From Aureococcus anophagefferens (Eukaryota > Sar > Pelagophyceae > Pelagomonadales > Pelagomonadaceae), in assembly GCF_000186865.1 (NCBI RefSeq), contig NW_008705618.1, forward strand, positions 1 through 24,263: DNA of 24,263 bases. The letters are read 5' to 3'. The position numbers and the translations under genes were made by a program. The notes below the pieces were generated by a model. The model was not told the DNA's origin. It saw nothing but the letters and a program-made list of their open reading frames with translations, and did no database searches. Below are positions 9,951 through 18,439 of this stretch, piece after piece (position 1 is the first letter of the stretch; each line of letters starts with the position of its first letter).

Positions 9951-9976
9951 TCAAGGTGAAAAGCAAAACTTTTTGA
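9951..9976. repeat. 26-bp exact direct repeat, partner at 13798-13823
   Basis: Twenty-six bases beginning TCAAGGTGAAAAGC and ending CTTTTTGA are identical at 13798-13823, and both flanks diverge. On the minus strand both copies read KSFAFHLD in frame with protein-like sequence at copy 1, but a stop follows directly after at copy 2. Confidence 0.8.
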
Positions 9977-10112
9977 GGCGCCAGCCGCGCGGTCGGGACT
10001 ATCTGCGTTAAGCTAGCCGCGCCGGGATATTAGTCGGGTCGAGTGGGGCCTAAAGGGAGGCTAGAGACCCGAAAAAAATTCCGCGCGCGTCTACCCCCTG
10101 CTGGGTGTATCT

Positions 10113-10250
10113 TGTGCCGGCACAGTGTGCCGGCAGATCTGGCGAAGCGAAGTGTGCCGGCACAACCAGAAATAGCGTTTTGTCGGTGTGCCGGCACGTT
10201 TGGTCGGGCCCAAAGTCGGCGGGGCCGGGGCCTGGGCGTGTGCCGGCACA
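10113..10250. repeat. Five copies of the palindrome TGTGCCGGCACA
   Basis: Copies start at 10113, 10126, 10153, 10187 and 10239. Three are the perfect 12-mer; the second ends GCAGA and the fourth ends GCACG. Centre-to-centre distances grow along the cluster (13, 27, 34 and 52 bp), and the sequence between copies is unrelated, so this is not a tandem array. Clusters like this occur as subterminal transposase-binding sites or as operator arrays. The two cannot be told apart here. Confidence 0.85.
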
Positions 10251-10270
10251 GCGGGAACACATTCTAACCC

Positions 10271-10570
10271 TTGAGCATCATCGATGTTGGAAAGATTATC
10301 CGCAGGCTAAAACTCTGCGCCTCGGATAACAGAGTCAGCTGCGCCCTTGAAGTTGCGATGTCTAAGTCACCACAACTCCAAGGACACAGCGTCTTTTCAT
10401 TCACCGATAAAGGCCTAATCAACAACACGCAACTCATACCCACTGTCGAATCCCTTATCACCATGCCCCGTGATAAGATTAAGGCTGTAGATGTTGCATT
10501 CTTCTCTTTCCCTTGCATAAATGAGACTGTATTGCGCCATGGCACCAATGCTCAATATGACGACACCAAA
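10271..10570 (+). pseudogene. Unrecognised coding-like fragment upstream of the PRMT gene
   Basis: The plus frame reads IIDVGKIIRRLKLCASDNRV, then ALEVAMSKSPQLQGHSVFSF, GLINNTQLIPTVESLITMPR and AVDVAFFSFPCINETVLRHG with codon use like the neighbouring genes (many CTC, ATC, ACC). There is no ATG at the head of the frame; the first is at the AMSKS methionine. After about 10570 the frame runs into low-complexity and palindromic sequence. It may be an exon of an unmodelled gene, a 5' exon of the downstream gene, or a gene fragment. I do not recognise a family. The opposite strand is also open for 94 codons but is less protein-like. Confidence 0.3.
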
Positions 10571-10796
10571 TCAGGGATGCTCGCGCCTGGCGGGGGGGAT
10601 AATTCAACAATTTTGCCAACATTTCGTTCGGCAGTCGACCCGCGCGCGCGCGGTCGACGGAGGACCCCTATGACCTACTACGGCCGGCGGCCAGCAATAA
10701 TAAATAAATACTTCTATGGCCGCGGCCAGCCCTATGGTTGTTTTTGGCCTTGCCATTCCATACCATGCTTGTTTATTATTATTAATTTAGGACCTT

Positions 10797-13577
10797 ATGG
10801 GGTCGGTGACGTTACTTCTCCGAATGGAAGAGCGCTGCATTAGATGCAGAGTTCCACGCAATTGGGAGTCGCGAGCGCTCAGAGTATTGGCGGAGAAGGC
10901 TCTGGGCGGGGCGCTGCTCGCCGACGCAACTCTGGAGTGGGCGGATGGATCCTGCGTGGATGGATGCGCGAGTGTGGCATCGGTGGTGGAATCGGCACCA
11001 TCCTTCGCGCGCAACATACGTGATGGATTTCTGGAGATTGAAATATGGACACTCACACAACCGAAACCATCATACCACAACTCTCGCAAGCTTGCTAAAA
11101 AGCTTACAGTGGATGAACAGCTGGCTCGGCTTTACGCGCCAACACGAGACGCGACGGAACAACAGCGAGAGTTGGGCATGCGAGGAACATTGCCGAGTGG
11201 ACGGCGTCGTGGGTCCGGCGACACAGACGATACTCAGGAAGCCGACTTTGAGGGCTGGGGACGATTTGAGTCTGCGTTGGCCCTTGGCGGATCGACAGCC
11301 GAAGAGCGGTTGGAAACCAGACTCTTTCCTGTAGTGCATTCGTTGAGTGCACGCCTTTGGTTCGACTTCACGGAGCCTCGAGCACGCGACGTAAGCTGGG
11401 TGCGTTCATTCGAAACGGGCATCACGGAAGCCGTGCGATTGGCTATGCGAGCATATACGCAGCGTCTACAGCGCGTAGAGGGGAAATTGAAGCAGAATGG
11501 ATTCAAACTTGATCTCTTTTCGAACGGAACTACCAAATGCGAAGAGCCTCGGGTGCTCGTCCTCGGTCTGCACGCAGGTGTTGCGGCACTTGTAGCAGCA
11601 GTGGCGGGAGCAAAGGTTGTATGGATTGAGCGTGTGCGGCGTCACGCAGAGGTGGCGAAGCGAATAATTGCAGCAAATAACATGGAAGACCGGGTTGAAA
11701 TCGCCACAGCGGCAAGAGGTGCCCCGTATACGTCTCTTAGCCTCAAGTCGAAGCGTGGGGCGGGCTTTGATGTAGTTGTGACCGAATTTTTCGATGCTAA
11801 CAAGGCAGACGGAGGGCTCACCGAGCTTGCTAAGGCCGCGTATGAGCACCAATGGCTGCGACCCAAGAGTGGCGTATTTCTACCACGACGCGTCATCTAC
11901 AAAGTCGCCGCGGCTGAGTTGAGCACGAAAAACTCAAAGGCGTTCAATGGGCTGGACCTTCAGCTTTTCGATCGTTTTCGCGATGCGCACCGGGCTACTT
12001 ATGATCTCGTCGATGAGCTCGGGGCAGATGCTCACCATGCTCTCCTTAGTGCCTCAACCTCCATTTTTGTTGGTGAAGTTTCTAGGGTTGCGCTCCTGGG
12101 AGACTCATCAGAGGCGCCACCTGCGAATCGAATCGTGTCAAGGCGCACGGCGCATCGTGCTGGTTCGCTGACAGCCGTAGTTGGTTGGCATAAAATTGTC
12201 TTCTCTGAGAGTGTATCAGCAGGCTTCGGACCCGTAGATGTGTCTCATAATCTGAAACCATTTTGTAGGGATGGTGTTCTACGGCCGTGGTTACAGAACT
12301 GTGAACAGGTTGATCGTGCTCTCAAGCAAACGGTGCGATATCTCAGGTCCCCGCGACTTGTGGAAGCAGGAGACATCCTCGAACTGATACTTGTCCTTGA
12401 TCATTCGAAGGTGCTGATAGAACTTGAGGCGGCTATTGTGCCTCCAACCGGCGAGCTTGGTTGCAGCATGTTCCGGAAGCCGACCCTTGCGCTCAATCTG
12501 ATTGGGAATTTGACCTTCGCGACAAGACCGCTACTTCCATACCACTGGCCCATGATTGCAGATGAGCAACGGAACGCATGCTACAATTGCGCTCTGAAAT
12601 TGGCCATCAATCGAATTCTTGAAACCCAGAGCACCTGCGATGTTCTTGACATCGGTGCCGGCAGCGGTCTACTTGCAATGATGGCAGCACGAGCTGGCGC
12701 AACGAGCGTCACGAGCGTGGAGATGGTCCCTGCACTCGCAGAGGCATCGGCGACAATAATAGCCGCAAATGGCTTCGGAGATGTAGTTCGTGTCCTTGCA
12801 CGCAAGTCCAGTGACATATCTGTCTCAAACACCACCACGACTCGCCGTTCTCTTGCTGAAACCCGCCGCGACGCTCCATTCCAACGGCAGGCATTCCTCC
12901 TGAGGAAGGTTGACATTCTTGTCTCAGAAATTCTCGACAACGGGCTTCTTGGTGAGGGTGTGGTACCCACAACCCAAGATGCACGTACGCGCCTCCTAAA
13001 GCCCGGTGGTGTTATCATTCCCCGCGCCGCAGCTCTTTACGCGATTCTAATCGAATACAAGGTCCCTCCCACTCCATTATATGGCTTCGATCGAAACGAT
13101 CTCGAGGTCTTCTATACCGACGCTTCTGCCGGAACAGCAGCTCCCGCGAAGTCAACAATGCTACAACGCCACGCTCACAAAAAATTGTCCACGCCCGTTA
13201 AGCTTTTTGACTTCGACTTCTACTCCGCCTCTTTCGAGGAGAACATTATCGCTGCGGAGGTGGCCTGCGAAATAACTGTCTTGCAAACAGGCACCCTCAC
13301 CTGTGTGTGTTTGTTTTTTGATCTCGATCTCTATGCGGGGGCGCCGAAGTTCTCTACATCTCCAAACAATCCAAACCTCGTTGCTTGGGACCAGACCCTC
13401 CGATACCTCCCCATCCAGCTTGGTGTTCACCGGGGGCAGGTGCTCAAGCTCACTGCTAATCACGACAACCTCCACGTACACGTCGGACTCCCAAGCGTGG
13501 ATGGATGTGTCCTCGGCTTGGGCCACAGGGAGCTCCTGAACAAGCGCACCACCAATGAGCCCACCAGCATATGCTGA
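10797..13577 (+). CDS. Tandem-domain protein arginine methyltransferase (PRMT7/PRMT9-like)
   Basis: The 926-residue protein is expected to transfer methyl groups from S-adenosylmethionine to arginines. It has one exon and ends in TGA. Residues 1-170 have no recognised domain. The first Rossmann-type unit (about 240-480) has a weak motif I, VLVLGLHAGV (SAM loop near 257-261), and a post-I strand ending TEFFD (E330), but no second glutamate of the double-E loop. The second unit (about 575-910) looks fully canonical: YHWPMIADEQRN (582 on), LDIGAGSGLL (D618), SVEMVP, and double-E loop SEILDNGLLGEG with E711 and E720. The usual THW motif appears only as VAWDQTLRYL. Human PRMT7 and PRMT9 also have two units, but there the N-terminal one is canonical. 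The start is uncertain: a second in-frame ATG lies at 10824. The family call is firm; the orthology group is not. Confidence 0.88.
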   Translation: MGSVTLLLRMEERCIRCRVPRNWESRALRVLAEKALGGALLADATLEWADGSCVDGCASVASVVESAPSFARNIRDGFLEIEIWTLTQPKPSYHNSRKLAKKLTVDEQLARLYAPTRDATEQQRELGMRGTLPSGRRRGSGDTDDTQEADFEGWGRFESALALGGSTAEERLETRLFPVVHSLSARLWFDFTEPRARDVSWVRSFETGITEAVRLAMRAYTQRLQRVEGKLKQNGFKLDLFSNGTTKCEEPRVLVLGLHAGVAALVAAVAGAKVVWIERVRRHAEVAKRIIAANNMEDRVEIATAARGAPYTSLSLKSKRGAGFDVVVTEFFDANKADGGLTELAKAAYEHQWLRPKSGVFLPRRVIYKVAAAELSTKNSKAFNGLDLQLFDRFRDAHRATYDLVDELGADAHHALLSASTSIFVGEVSRVALLGDSSEAPPANRIVSRRTAHRAGSLTAVVGWHKIVFSESVSAGFGPVDVSHNLKPFCRDGVLRPWLQNCEQVDRALKQTVRYLRSPRLVEAGDILELILVLDHSKVLIELEAAIVPPTGELGCSMFRKPTLALNLIGNLTFATRPLLPYHWPMIADEQRNACYNCALKLAINRILETQSTCDVLDIGAGSGLLAMMAARAGATSVTSVEMVPALAEASATIIAANGFGDVVRVLARKSSDISVSNTTTTRRSLAETRRDAPFQRQAFLLRKVDILVSEILDNGLLGEGVVPTTQDARTRLLKPGGVIIPRAAALYAILIEYKVPPTPLYGFDRNDLEVFYTDASAGTAAPAKSTMLQRHAHKKLSTPVKLFDFDFYSASFEENIIAAEVACEITVLQTGTLTCVCLFFDLDLYAGAPKFSTSPNNPNLVAWDQTLRYLPIQLGVHRGQVLKLTANHDNLHVHVGLPSVDGCVLGLGHRELLNKRTTNEPTSIC

Positions 13578-13889
13578 GAAATAGACCCCGTAAGGCTAGG
13601 GGGAATTGTAGGTGGATTTCCAGGTAGCCCAATGCACTACTACTACGACCAACATCACCCCTGGTGGCGAAGTTCTGAAACACGTTCTAAATGAAATTAG
13701 ACGCCACAGTCACGGATGCAACCACGATGGACCCCAAGCAGAAGTATGCACCAAAGCCCTCAAAGGCTACATGGAGGAAGTGCCCTCATCCTACGAGTCA
13801 AGGTGAAAAGCAAAACTTTTTGATGGCCCCCCGTCCGACGTGCTCCCTCAAGAATCGAGTTGGGCAAGGTCCACTTCATCGATTCAGCG
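13578..13889 (+). other. Intergenic, no gene seen; carries a 26-bp repeat
   Basis: Between the PRMT stop and the PA2G4 start are two overlapping plus frames of 64 and 75 codons without a recognisable domain. The 26-bp direct repeat at 13798-13823 lies here. The last part should hold the 5' UTR and promoter of PA2G4. Confidence 0.45.
13798..13823. repeat. 26-bp exact direct repeat, partner at 9951-9976
   Basis: All 26 positions are identical to 9951-9976. It lies about 70 bp upstream of the PA2G4 start codon. Confidence 0.8.
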
Positions 13890-15247
13890 ATGGCGGACCA
13901 ACCCAAAGTGCAGACTGATGAAGAGGTTTTGTGGGTTTTTTCCAAAGAGTTCACCTTTGCGTCTAGGTTGAGCGGTCGGATGAGGAGGTGGAGCTAGATA
14001 TATCGAATAGCGACGTTTGCACCAAGTGCGAACGCAGCATAACTTTTGACAATGATCGGGTTTAATAAGGTACCGAGAAGCGGGGAAGATTGCGAACCTG
14101 GCGCTGCAGGGGCTTGTGCTTCAAGTCAAGCCTGGAGCGAAGGTCCTCGACCTCTGCAAGTTTGGGGACATGGTTATCACCAAAAAGTGCGGAACCATTT
14201 ATCAAAAGAAGGTCAAAGGCAAGGCCATTGATAAAGGCGTCGCATTCCCAACGTGCGAAAATGAATTCTTTAAGTGTATTTATCCCACTTATATGTCCTT
14301 CAAATGCATCGAATCCTCACCAAATGATCATTTGGTTTCGTAGTTGCGTATCAGTGAACGAGTGCGTCTGCCATAATTCACCACTCGAGTCAGACGCAAA
14401 CATTGATGTCCTCAAAGACGGTGATATGGTAAAACTGGACGTTGGTTGCTACGTGGATGGCTACATTGCTGTTGCTGCGCACACAATGTTGTGTGGTGAA
14501 CAACCGAGTTTAGACAACCCGCTCTTGGGTTCCCAGGCAGATGTCCTCCACGCAGCACACGTTGCCTGCGAGGTTGCACAAAAATTGCTGCGGCCGGGGA
14601 ATACCAACTCCCAAGTGACCAAGGCCATTCATAAGGTTGCTGAGGACTTCAATGTCAGAGCGTGTTCAGGTGTGCTCTCGCATCGCATGAAACGATTTGT
14701 CATTGATGGTAACAAAGTCATTCTTCTTCGCGAGGAGACTGATCAGAAGGTAGAGGACTTTTGTTTCGAACTCAATGAGGTTTACTCCATCGATGTCGCC
14801 ATGTCAACTGGTGATGGCAAGCCAAAAGAAATGCAGTCTCGGACCACCATCTTTAAACGCTCTGTAGACAAGAACTACATGCTAAAGATGCGTTCGAGCC
14901 GAACGCTTTTCAATGAGGTTAACGCCAAATTCCCTGCTTTACCATTCACTTTGCGCGCGCTTGAAGACGAGCGACAGGCACGCATGGGTGTCGTTGAATG
15001 CCTCAAACACGAGCTCATCCATCCCTATCCCGTTCTCTTTGAAAAGAAAGGAGACCACATTGCTCATTTTAAATTCACGGTTTTACTCCTCCCCAGTGGG
15101 CCCACACGTATCACTGGTCTGAAATTTGAGGCGGAGACTATCAAGTCCGATAAGATTCTCTCAGATGATATCAACGCCATCATGTCCCTCGCCTCCAAAA
15201 AAAAGAAAAAGAAGCCGAAAAAGAAGGTTGCACCGGATGCCGCTTAA
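13890..15247 (+). CDS. PA2G4: Proliferation-associated protein 2G4 / EBP1 (M24-fold, non-peptidase)
   Basis: EBP1 has the methionine-aminopeptidase (pita-bread) fold without peptidase activity. It binds rRNA/ribosomes and structured RNA in nucleolus and cytosol and affects growth. Four exons were reconstructed: 13890-13925, 13967-14025, 14070-14252 and 14344-15247. They give an open frame of 393 aa, essentially the same as human EBP1 (394). The junctions restore family sequence: VCTK+YREAGKIANLALQG and GVAFPT+CVSVNECVCHNSPL. Then follow LKDGDMVKLDVGCYVDGYIA, the YSIDVAMSTGDGK strand, and a C-terminal lysine-rich tail (KKKKKKPKKK) typical of its RNA-binding/nucleolar signal. The introns are 41, 44 and 91 nt; the last two start GTGCGA. 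The first intron (GTTTTG...TCTAG) is the least certain, as is the variable N-terminus. Stop is TAA. Confidence 0.92.
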
Positions 15248-15807
15248 ATCCTGTCCTTTCGGTTCTTTGCCTAGTGAGTGCTTTGTCTTCCTCATCGAAA
15301 GGAACCTTTGGAACTGCCTGGAATACAAGATGCATGCGAATTACACGCTATTACGCGAGCGATATCCCTATCCTCTAGCATGACGCCGACCGTCCTGGGG
15401 CATTGATTCGGTGGGTCTTGTCGATTGTCCTTAAGCTGTGCACGGGTGCGGTACTGCGCCGAGTCGCAATCCCTGAGCACGCACCTGGGTCGCTGGCGCG
15501 TGGCCACACCAGCCTAGAGAGACAGGGAGAACCTCGTATATTTAGCGGCTCGCTAGCACCGTTCTCTCCATAAGCTCCCATGGTGAGCAGGCGCCCGGTA
15601 GGCACCGTAGGCTCAGGCCGCAGGCTGGCAGATGTCCCCCTGTAGCGGGGATAGTCCCTTCAAGGTATACTTCTCTTAAGAGTAAGTACTCAGCTTGAGT
15701 GTGGCGGGATTTCCGCCTTCAATATCTACCTTTAGCTTAGTTTGAAGCTGGCATTGCAGTGCATGTATCCGCCCTATTTATCTCATTGTATCTTTATCCT
15801 AGTTCTA

Positions 15808-15840
15808 TAGTTGAAGGGCCTTACAATCCTATGACATGAG
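15808..15840 (+). repeat. 33-bp repeat, inverted partner at 20506-20538
   Basis: It begins TAGTTGAAGGGC and ends TGACATGAG. It matches the reverse complement of 20506-20538 at 31 of 33 positions. Flanks are not obviously related. Confidence 0.75.
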
Positions 15841-16113
15841 GTTCACAGTGCAGTGGATATATATCAGCTAAGTCGCCCACGTGTATCTTTTGTACGAGGA
15901 TACGCGAAAAAAAGATATCCCCTTCTTTCTTTCTCTTGCACACTTCAGTGACCGAGGAGTCTGGGGGTTGCATAGGCAGCTCACCGGCTAGGGCAGATAC
16001 AGGAGAATCTCCCTCCTGAGAATCTAGGTATGAAAGTTTAGACTCAGTGAAACTGCTTGAACTTATTAAATAAGTGTGCGCACGAGGTGTTGCAAAATCA
16101 ACACATTGGATTA

Positions 16114-16241
16114 CCATCATCCCCCATAATTTACATTACCCTGCTCCTTTACTATCGCGACGTCACACCATGGAGATGACACTGCACTCCCCCGTAACGT
16201 TGACATCAACGTTCCTTGTTACCCTACTGTAGTTTGGGGTA
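16114..16241 (-). repeat. Dispersed repeat, copy 2 (inverted partner 9406-9528)
   Basis: The reverse complement matches 9406-9528 with scattered substitutions. The GGAACGTTGATGTCAACGTT core and the GTGTGACGTCGCGA block are conserved. It ends about 155 bp before the STPGR start codon. Confidence 0.8.
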
Positions 16242-16396
16242 CCTCTCTCTCTTTCTACATTAGTCCTCCCTCAAATCAGCCTTGTGGTTGTAAAGTATTC
16301 GTAGACCTATTCGTCCGTGTATCTTTGCTTGTATCTCCGTACCTCCAGCGTATATATCACCTGCGCTGATAACGCTTCTGGAGAGCTGGAAACAAC

Positions 16397-17420
16397 ATGT
16401 CAAGCCCCGTTCGCGTCGGTGATGCTTCGCCTCTGGTACCACACTCAGGCGGACGCATGACATACCCGAAGTATGTGACGCCAGCCCCCGGAGACTACGA
16501 AGTTCAATCGAAGCACAACATCAAGTTCACGAAAGCGCCTACCTCCCAATTTGGCGGCAACTTATGTAAAATTGATCGTGATAAAACAGGATTGCGCGCA
16601 CGAGCCTTGCAAACGGCGGATGACCCGGGGCCCAATGCATACTCTGTGACTGCAGCCAAGCAGAAATTGGACGTGAAACAACGGGCCCCAACTTTTAAGT
16701 TTGGTAGCTCACAACGTTCGGATGGTTCCAAGATATACATGCATCGAGCAGATACTACTGGCGACGTGACCGATCCAAATCGCGCGGCAGCGGGTCGTGG
16801 GGTGCCAGGACCTGGCGCGTATGGAACGATGGGTCCATCCATGGAGAAAACTAAGAAATCAGCTCCACGTTTTTCCTTTGGATTAAAGCCGACAATACAA
16901 GAAACTACATCCGCAACTACGATAAACATTGGCCCTGGCACTTACCTTTCCCCCTCATCCATTGGGAAGCAGGTAATATCCATGCGACCGACATCGCCAG
17001 GCTTCTCCATGGGCACCTGTGATCGGGAAAAGATGGGAGAGGTTTTACAACCTGGTTTTTCGCCAAATGTCAAGAACCCATCACCGGGGCCATCAAAGTA
17101 CGAATCTCCCTCCGGCGTTGGGAAACAACTCCAGTCAATGCCGGAGTCAGTAGAAAGTTGGCATAAACAATTGCTTCTAACAATATGTTTGAATCAGGTC
17201 TAAGCATCGGTCGGCGAATTCATATTCGTTTGGCACGGATGATAAACTCAAACGTCAGCGCGATAGAGGGGTGCCTGGACCTGGCTCGTATGACGCTGCC
17301 TCCATGCTCGGGATACAGTCCCACTCCAAGTTTACGACGTATGGGGGCTTCAAGTTTGGCACTGGCCAAAGACCCGACACTGCGTCAATGTCTTCAACAG
17401 TCACCTCTCTTGATGTGTAA
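16397..17420 (+). CDS. SHIPPO/ODF3-like protein with sperm-tail PG-rich (STPGR) repeats
   Basis: STPGR proteins line or bind microtubules of flagella and are common in flagellated protists. Two exons, 16397-17133 and 17198-17420, give an open frame of 319 aa. Repeats carry the Pro-Gly-Pro signature before an aromatic residue: APGDYEV, DPGPNAYSV, VPGPGAYGT, IGPGTYLSP, SPGPSKYESP and VPGPGSYDAA. Between them are SFG-type turns (APRFSFGLK, SPGFSMGT, NSYSFGTDD). The 64-nt intron (GTCAAT...ATCAG, phase 2) was chosen because it joins SGVGKQLQ to SKHRSANSYSFG, the order normal in this family; reading through gives a stop instead. The start ATG is the first in the open frame. Sequence after the TAA still holds STPGR-like fragments, so the protein may once have been longer. 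Confidence 0.82.
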
Positions 17421-17730
17421 CCGTCATCAAAGATACGCTCCGAATTGCCTTGCAGCAGTCATCAAAAAGACCGACCACGGTCGTATCACGACGCGCATTT
17501 CTGACGAACCCCGACATGCACCCCTGTCCTACGCTCCTGGTAGCGACTTTCACGGCCGCGTCGGAAATCGGACACACACTGAACCAACGACACACTCGGG
17601 TGTTGGCAGAGCACAAAAAAAAAATCAGCTCCCCAGGGGCTCCTTTGGGGGCTTGGTAGAAGCAACAAGCTGGCAGGTACCTGGCGTCTTCCTCGGCGCC
17701 CTATGACTCCTTCGCGGTCTGTGTATGCCA
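17421..17730 (+). pseudogene. STPGR-like remnant downstream of the SHIPPO gene
   Basis: After the stop at 17420, one plus frame reads PLSYAPGSDFHGRVGNRTH and reaches RAQKKNQLPRGSFGG. Another frame over the A-run at about 17608-17617 reads KKKSAP, as in the TKKSAPRFSFG of the intact gene. The frame changes at this homopolymer. It could be a decayed C-terminal part or unrecognised extra exons. Confidence 0.4.
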
Positions 17731-17751
17731 TGTTAGAATCCGAGTATGCTA
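17731..17751 (-). repeat. 21-bp repeat, exact inverted partner at 7095-7115
   Basis: This is the exact reverse complement of 7095-7115. It sits where the STPGR-like remnant gives way to the AGCATAG-rich repeats. Confidence 0.8.
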
Positions 17752-17800
17752 GTATGAAGCACCAGCATAGTATAGCATGAGCATAGCCAGTATAAGGCAG

Positions 17801-17874
17801 ACTTAGCATAGCCAGCATAGGCCAGTATGAGCGCCCCAGCATAGGGAGGATAGCATAGTCCCGAGTTAGGGTAG
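17801..17874 (+). repeat. 74-bp direct repeat, copy 1, in an AGCATAG-rich tract
   Basis: It matches 18139-18212 with two mismatches. The unit is built from smaller AGCATAG / CCAGTATGAGC pieces that also occur imperfectly at 17751-17800, so it looks like a degenerate minisatellite. Confidence 0.85.
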
Positions 17875-18138
17875 AGTCAAAGAGACATAATCTGGATGGC
17901 TGACCTCTATGAATTTTATACAGGTAACGCGCTCAACATCCCAACGTATATCGACAATGAAGACGTAGTAACCAGAAGGCAGGAGTTAAAGACATCCCAG
18001 CGGAATAGACACATGGGCATGTAGTTGTCCTCTACCAGTTGGCTTAGGAGTCCTTGGACATCACTGCCCTGCATGTTGGCTCTATACGCCTGGTTTAACT
18101 TGGCATTTGATATGGCAGACACGCATTCTCCTGCCACT
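17875..18138. other. 264-bp spacer between the two 74-bp direct repeats
   Basis: This unique sequence lies between the repeat copies. The minus strand is open for 73 codons (reading AKLNQAYRANMQGSDVQGLL) but begins with GTG and matches no family I know. It is too short to call a gene. Confidence 0.35.
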
Positions 18139-18212
18139 ACTTAGCATAGCCAGCATAGGCCAGTATGAGCGTCCCAGCATAGGGAGGATAGCATAGTCCC
18201 GAGTCAGGGTAG
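18139..18212 (+). repeat. 74-bp direct repeat, copy 2
   Basis: It matches 17801-17874 at 72 of 74 positions (GCGTC for GCGCC, GAGTC for GAGTT). Confidence 0.85.
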
Positions 18213-18326
18213 CATAGCCCAAGGAGCGGAATGTAGGCCCCCTAGGTAGCTGGCTTATCGCGAAGCGCACTTTGATTGTGCTTAATCACACTCGCGTTCT
18301 AAGGGCGATATTCGCCGCTTTATCAT

Positions 18327-18353
18327 GCCAAAGCTGCCAAAGCTGCCAAAGCT
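18327..18353 (+). repeat. Three tandem copies of GCCAAAGCT
   Basis: A perfect 9-bp unit is repeated three times and followed by GCAGAGAAGCTGCAG. Confidence 0.8.
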
Positions 18354-18439
18354 GCAGAGAAGCTGCAGACGCGTACTAGACCCAGAAGTCAGATCCGCAA
18401 CTCTCGCTGGAGTTACACGACCAGTGGGCCAATAAGTCT

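Larger units (their letters stand above)
9147..10112. other. Intergenic region with repeat copies and small coding-like fragments
   Basis: No complete gene is visible. A dispersed repeat copy lies at 9406-9528 and a 26-bp repeat at 9951-9976. The minus strand from about 9976 to 9740 reads KSFAFHLDDAAIYEVSKEF and VLHRVDNRKVTIFARQISC, then in another frame HSDEGKVDKYKLGGDFEAF and IKKLHELVELEHP. This amino-acid use is protein-like, but the frames are broken and no family is recognised, so it is probably a degraded gene or transposon fragment. Confidence 0.4.
15248..16396. other. Repeat-derived intergenic region
   Basis: No gene is visible. Open frames up to 99 codons have no recognisable domain. 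Two segments recur elsewhere in inverted orientation: 15808-15840 (partner 20506-20538) and 16114-16241 (partner 9406-9528). This suggests the region is built from at least one dispersed element. The last 100 bp should contain the promoter and 5' UTR of the STPGR gene. Confidence 0.5.

Noticed and set aside
10105..10262. CRISPR-like array from the repeated TGTGCCGGCACA
   Set aside because: The repeats are only 12 bp and palindromic, spacing is irregular, and the host is eukaryotic.
10264..10548. 94-codon minus ORF upstream of the PRMT gene
   Set aside because: The plus strand of the same segment has more gene-like codon and residue use. Neither has a family match.
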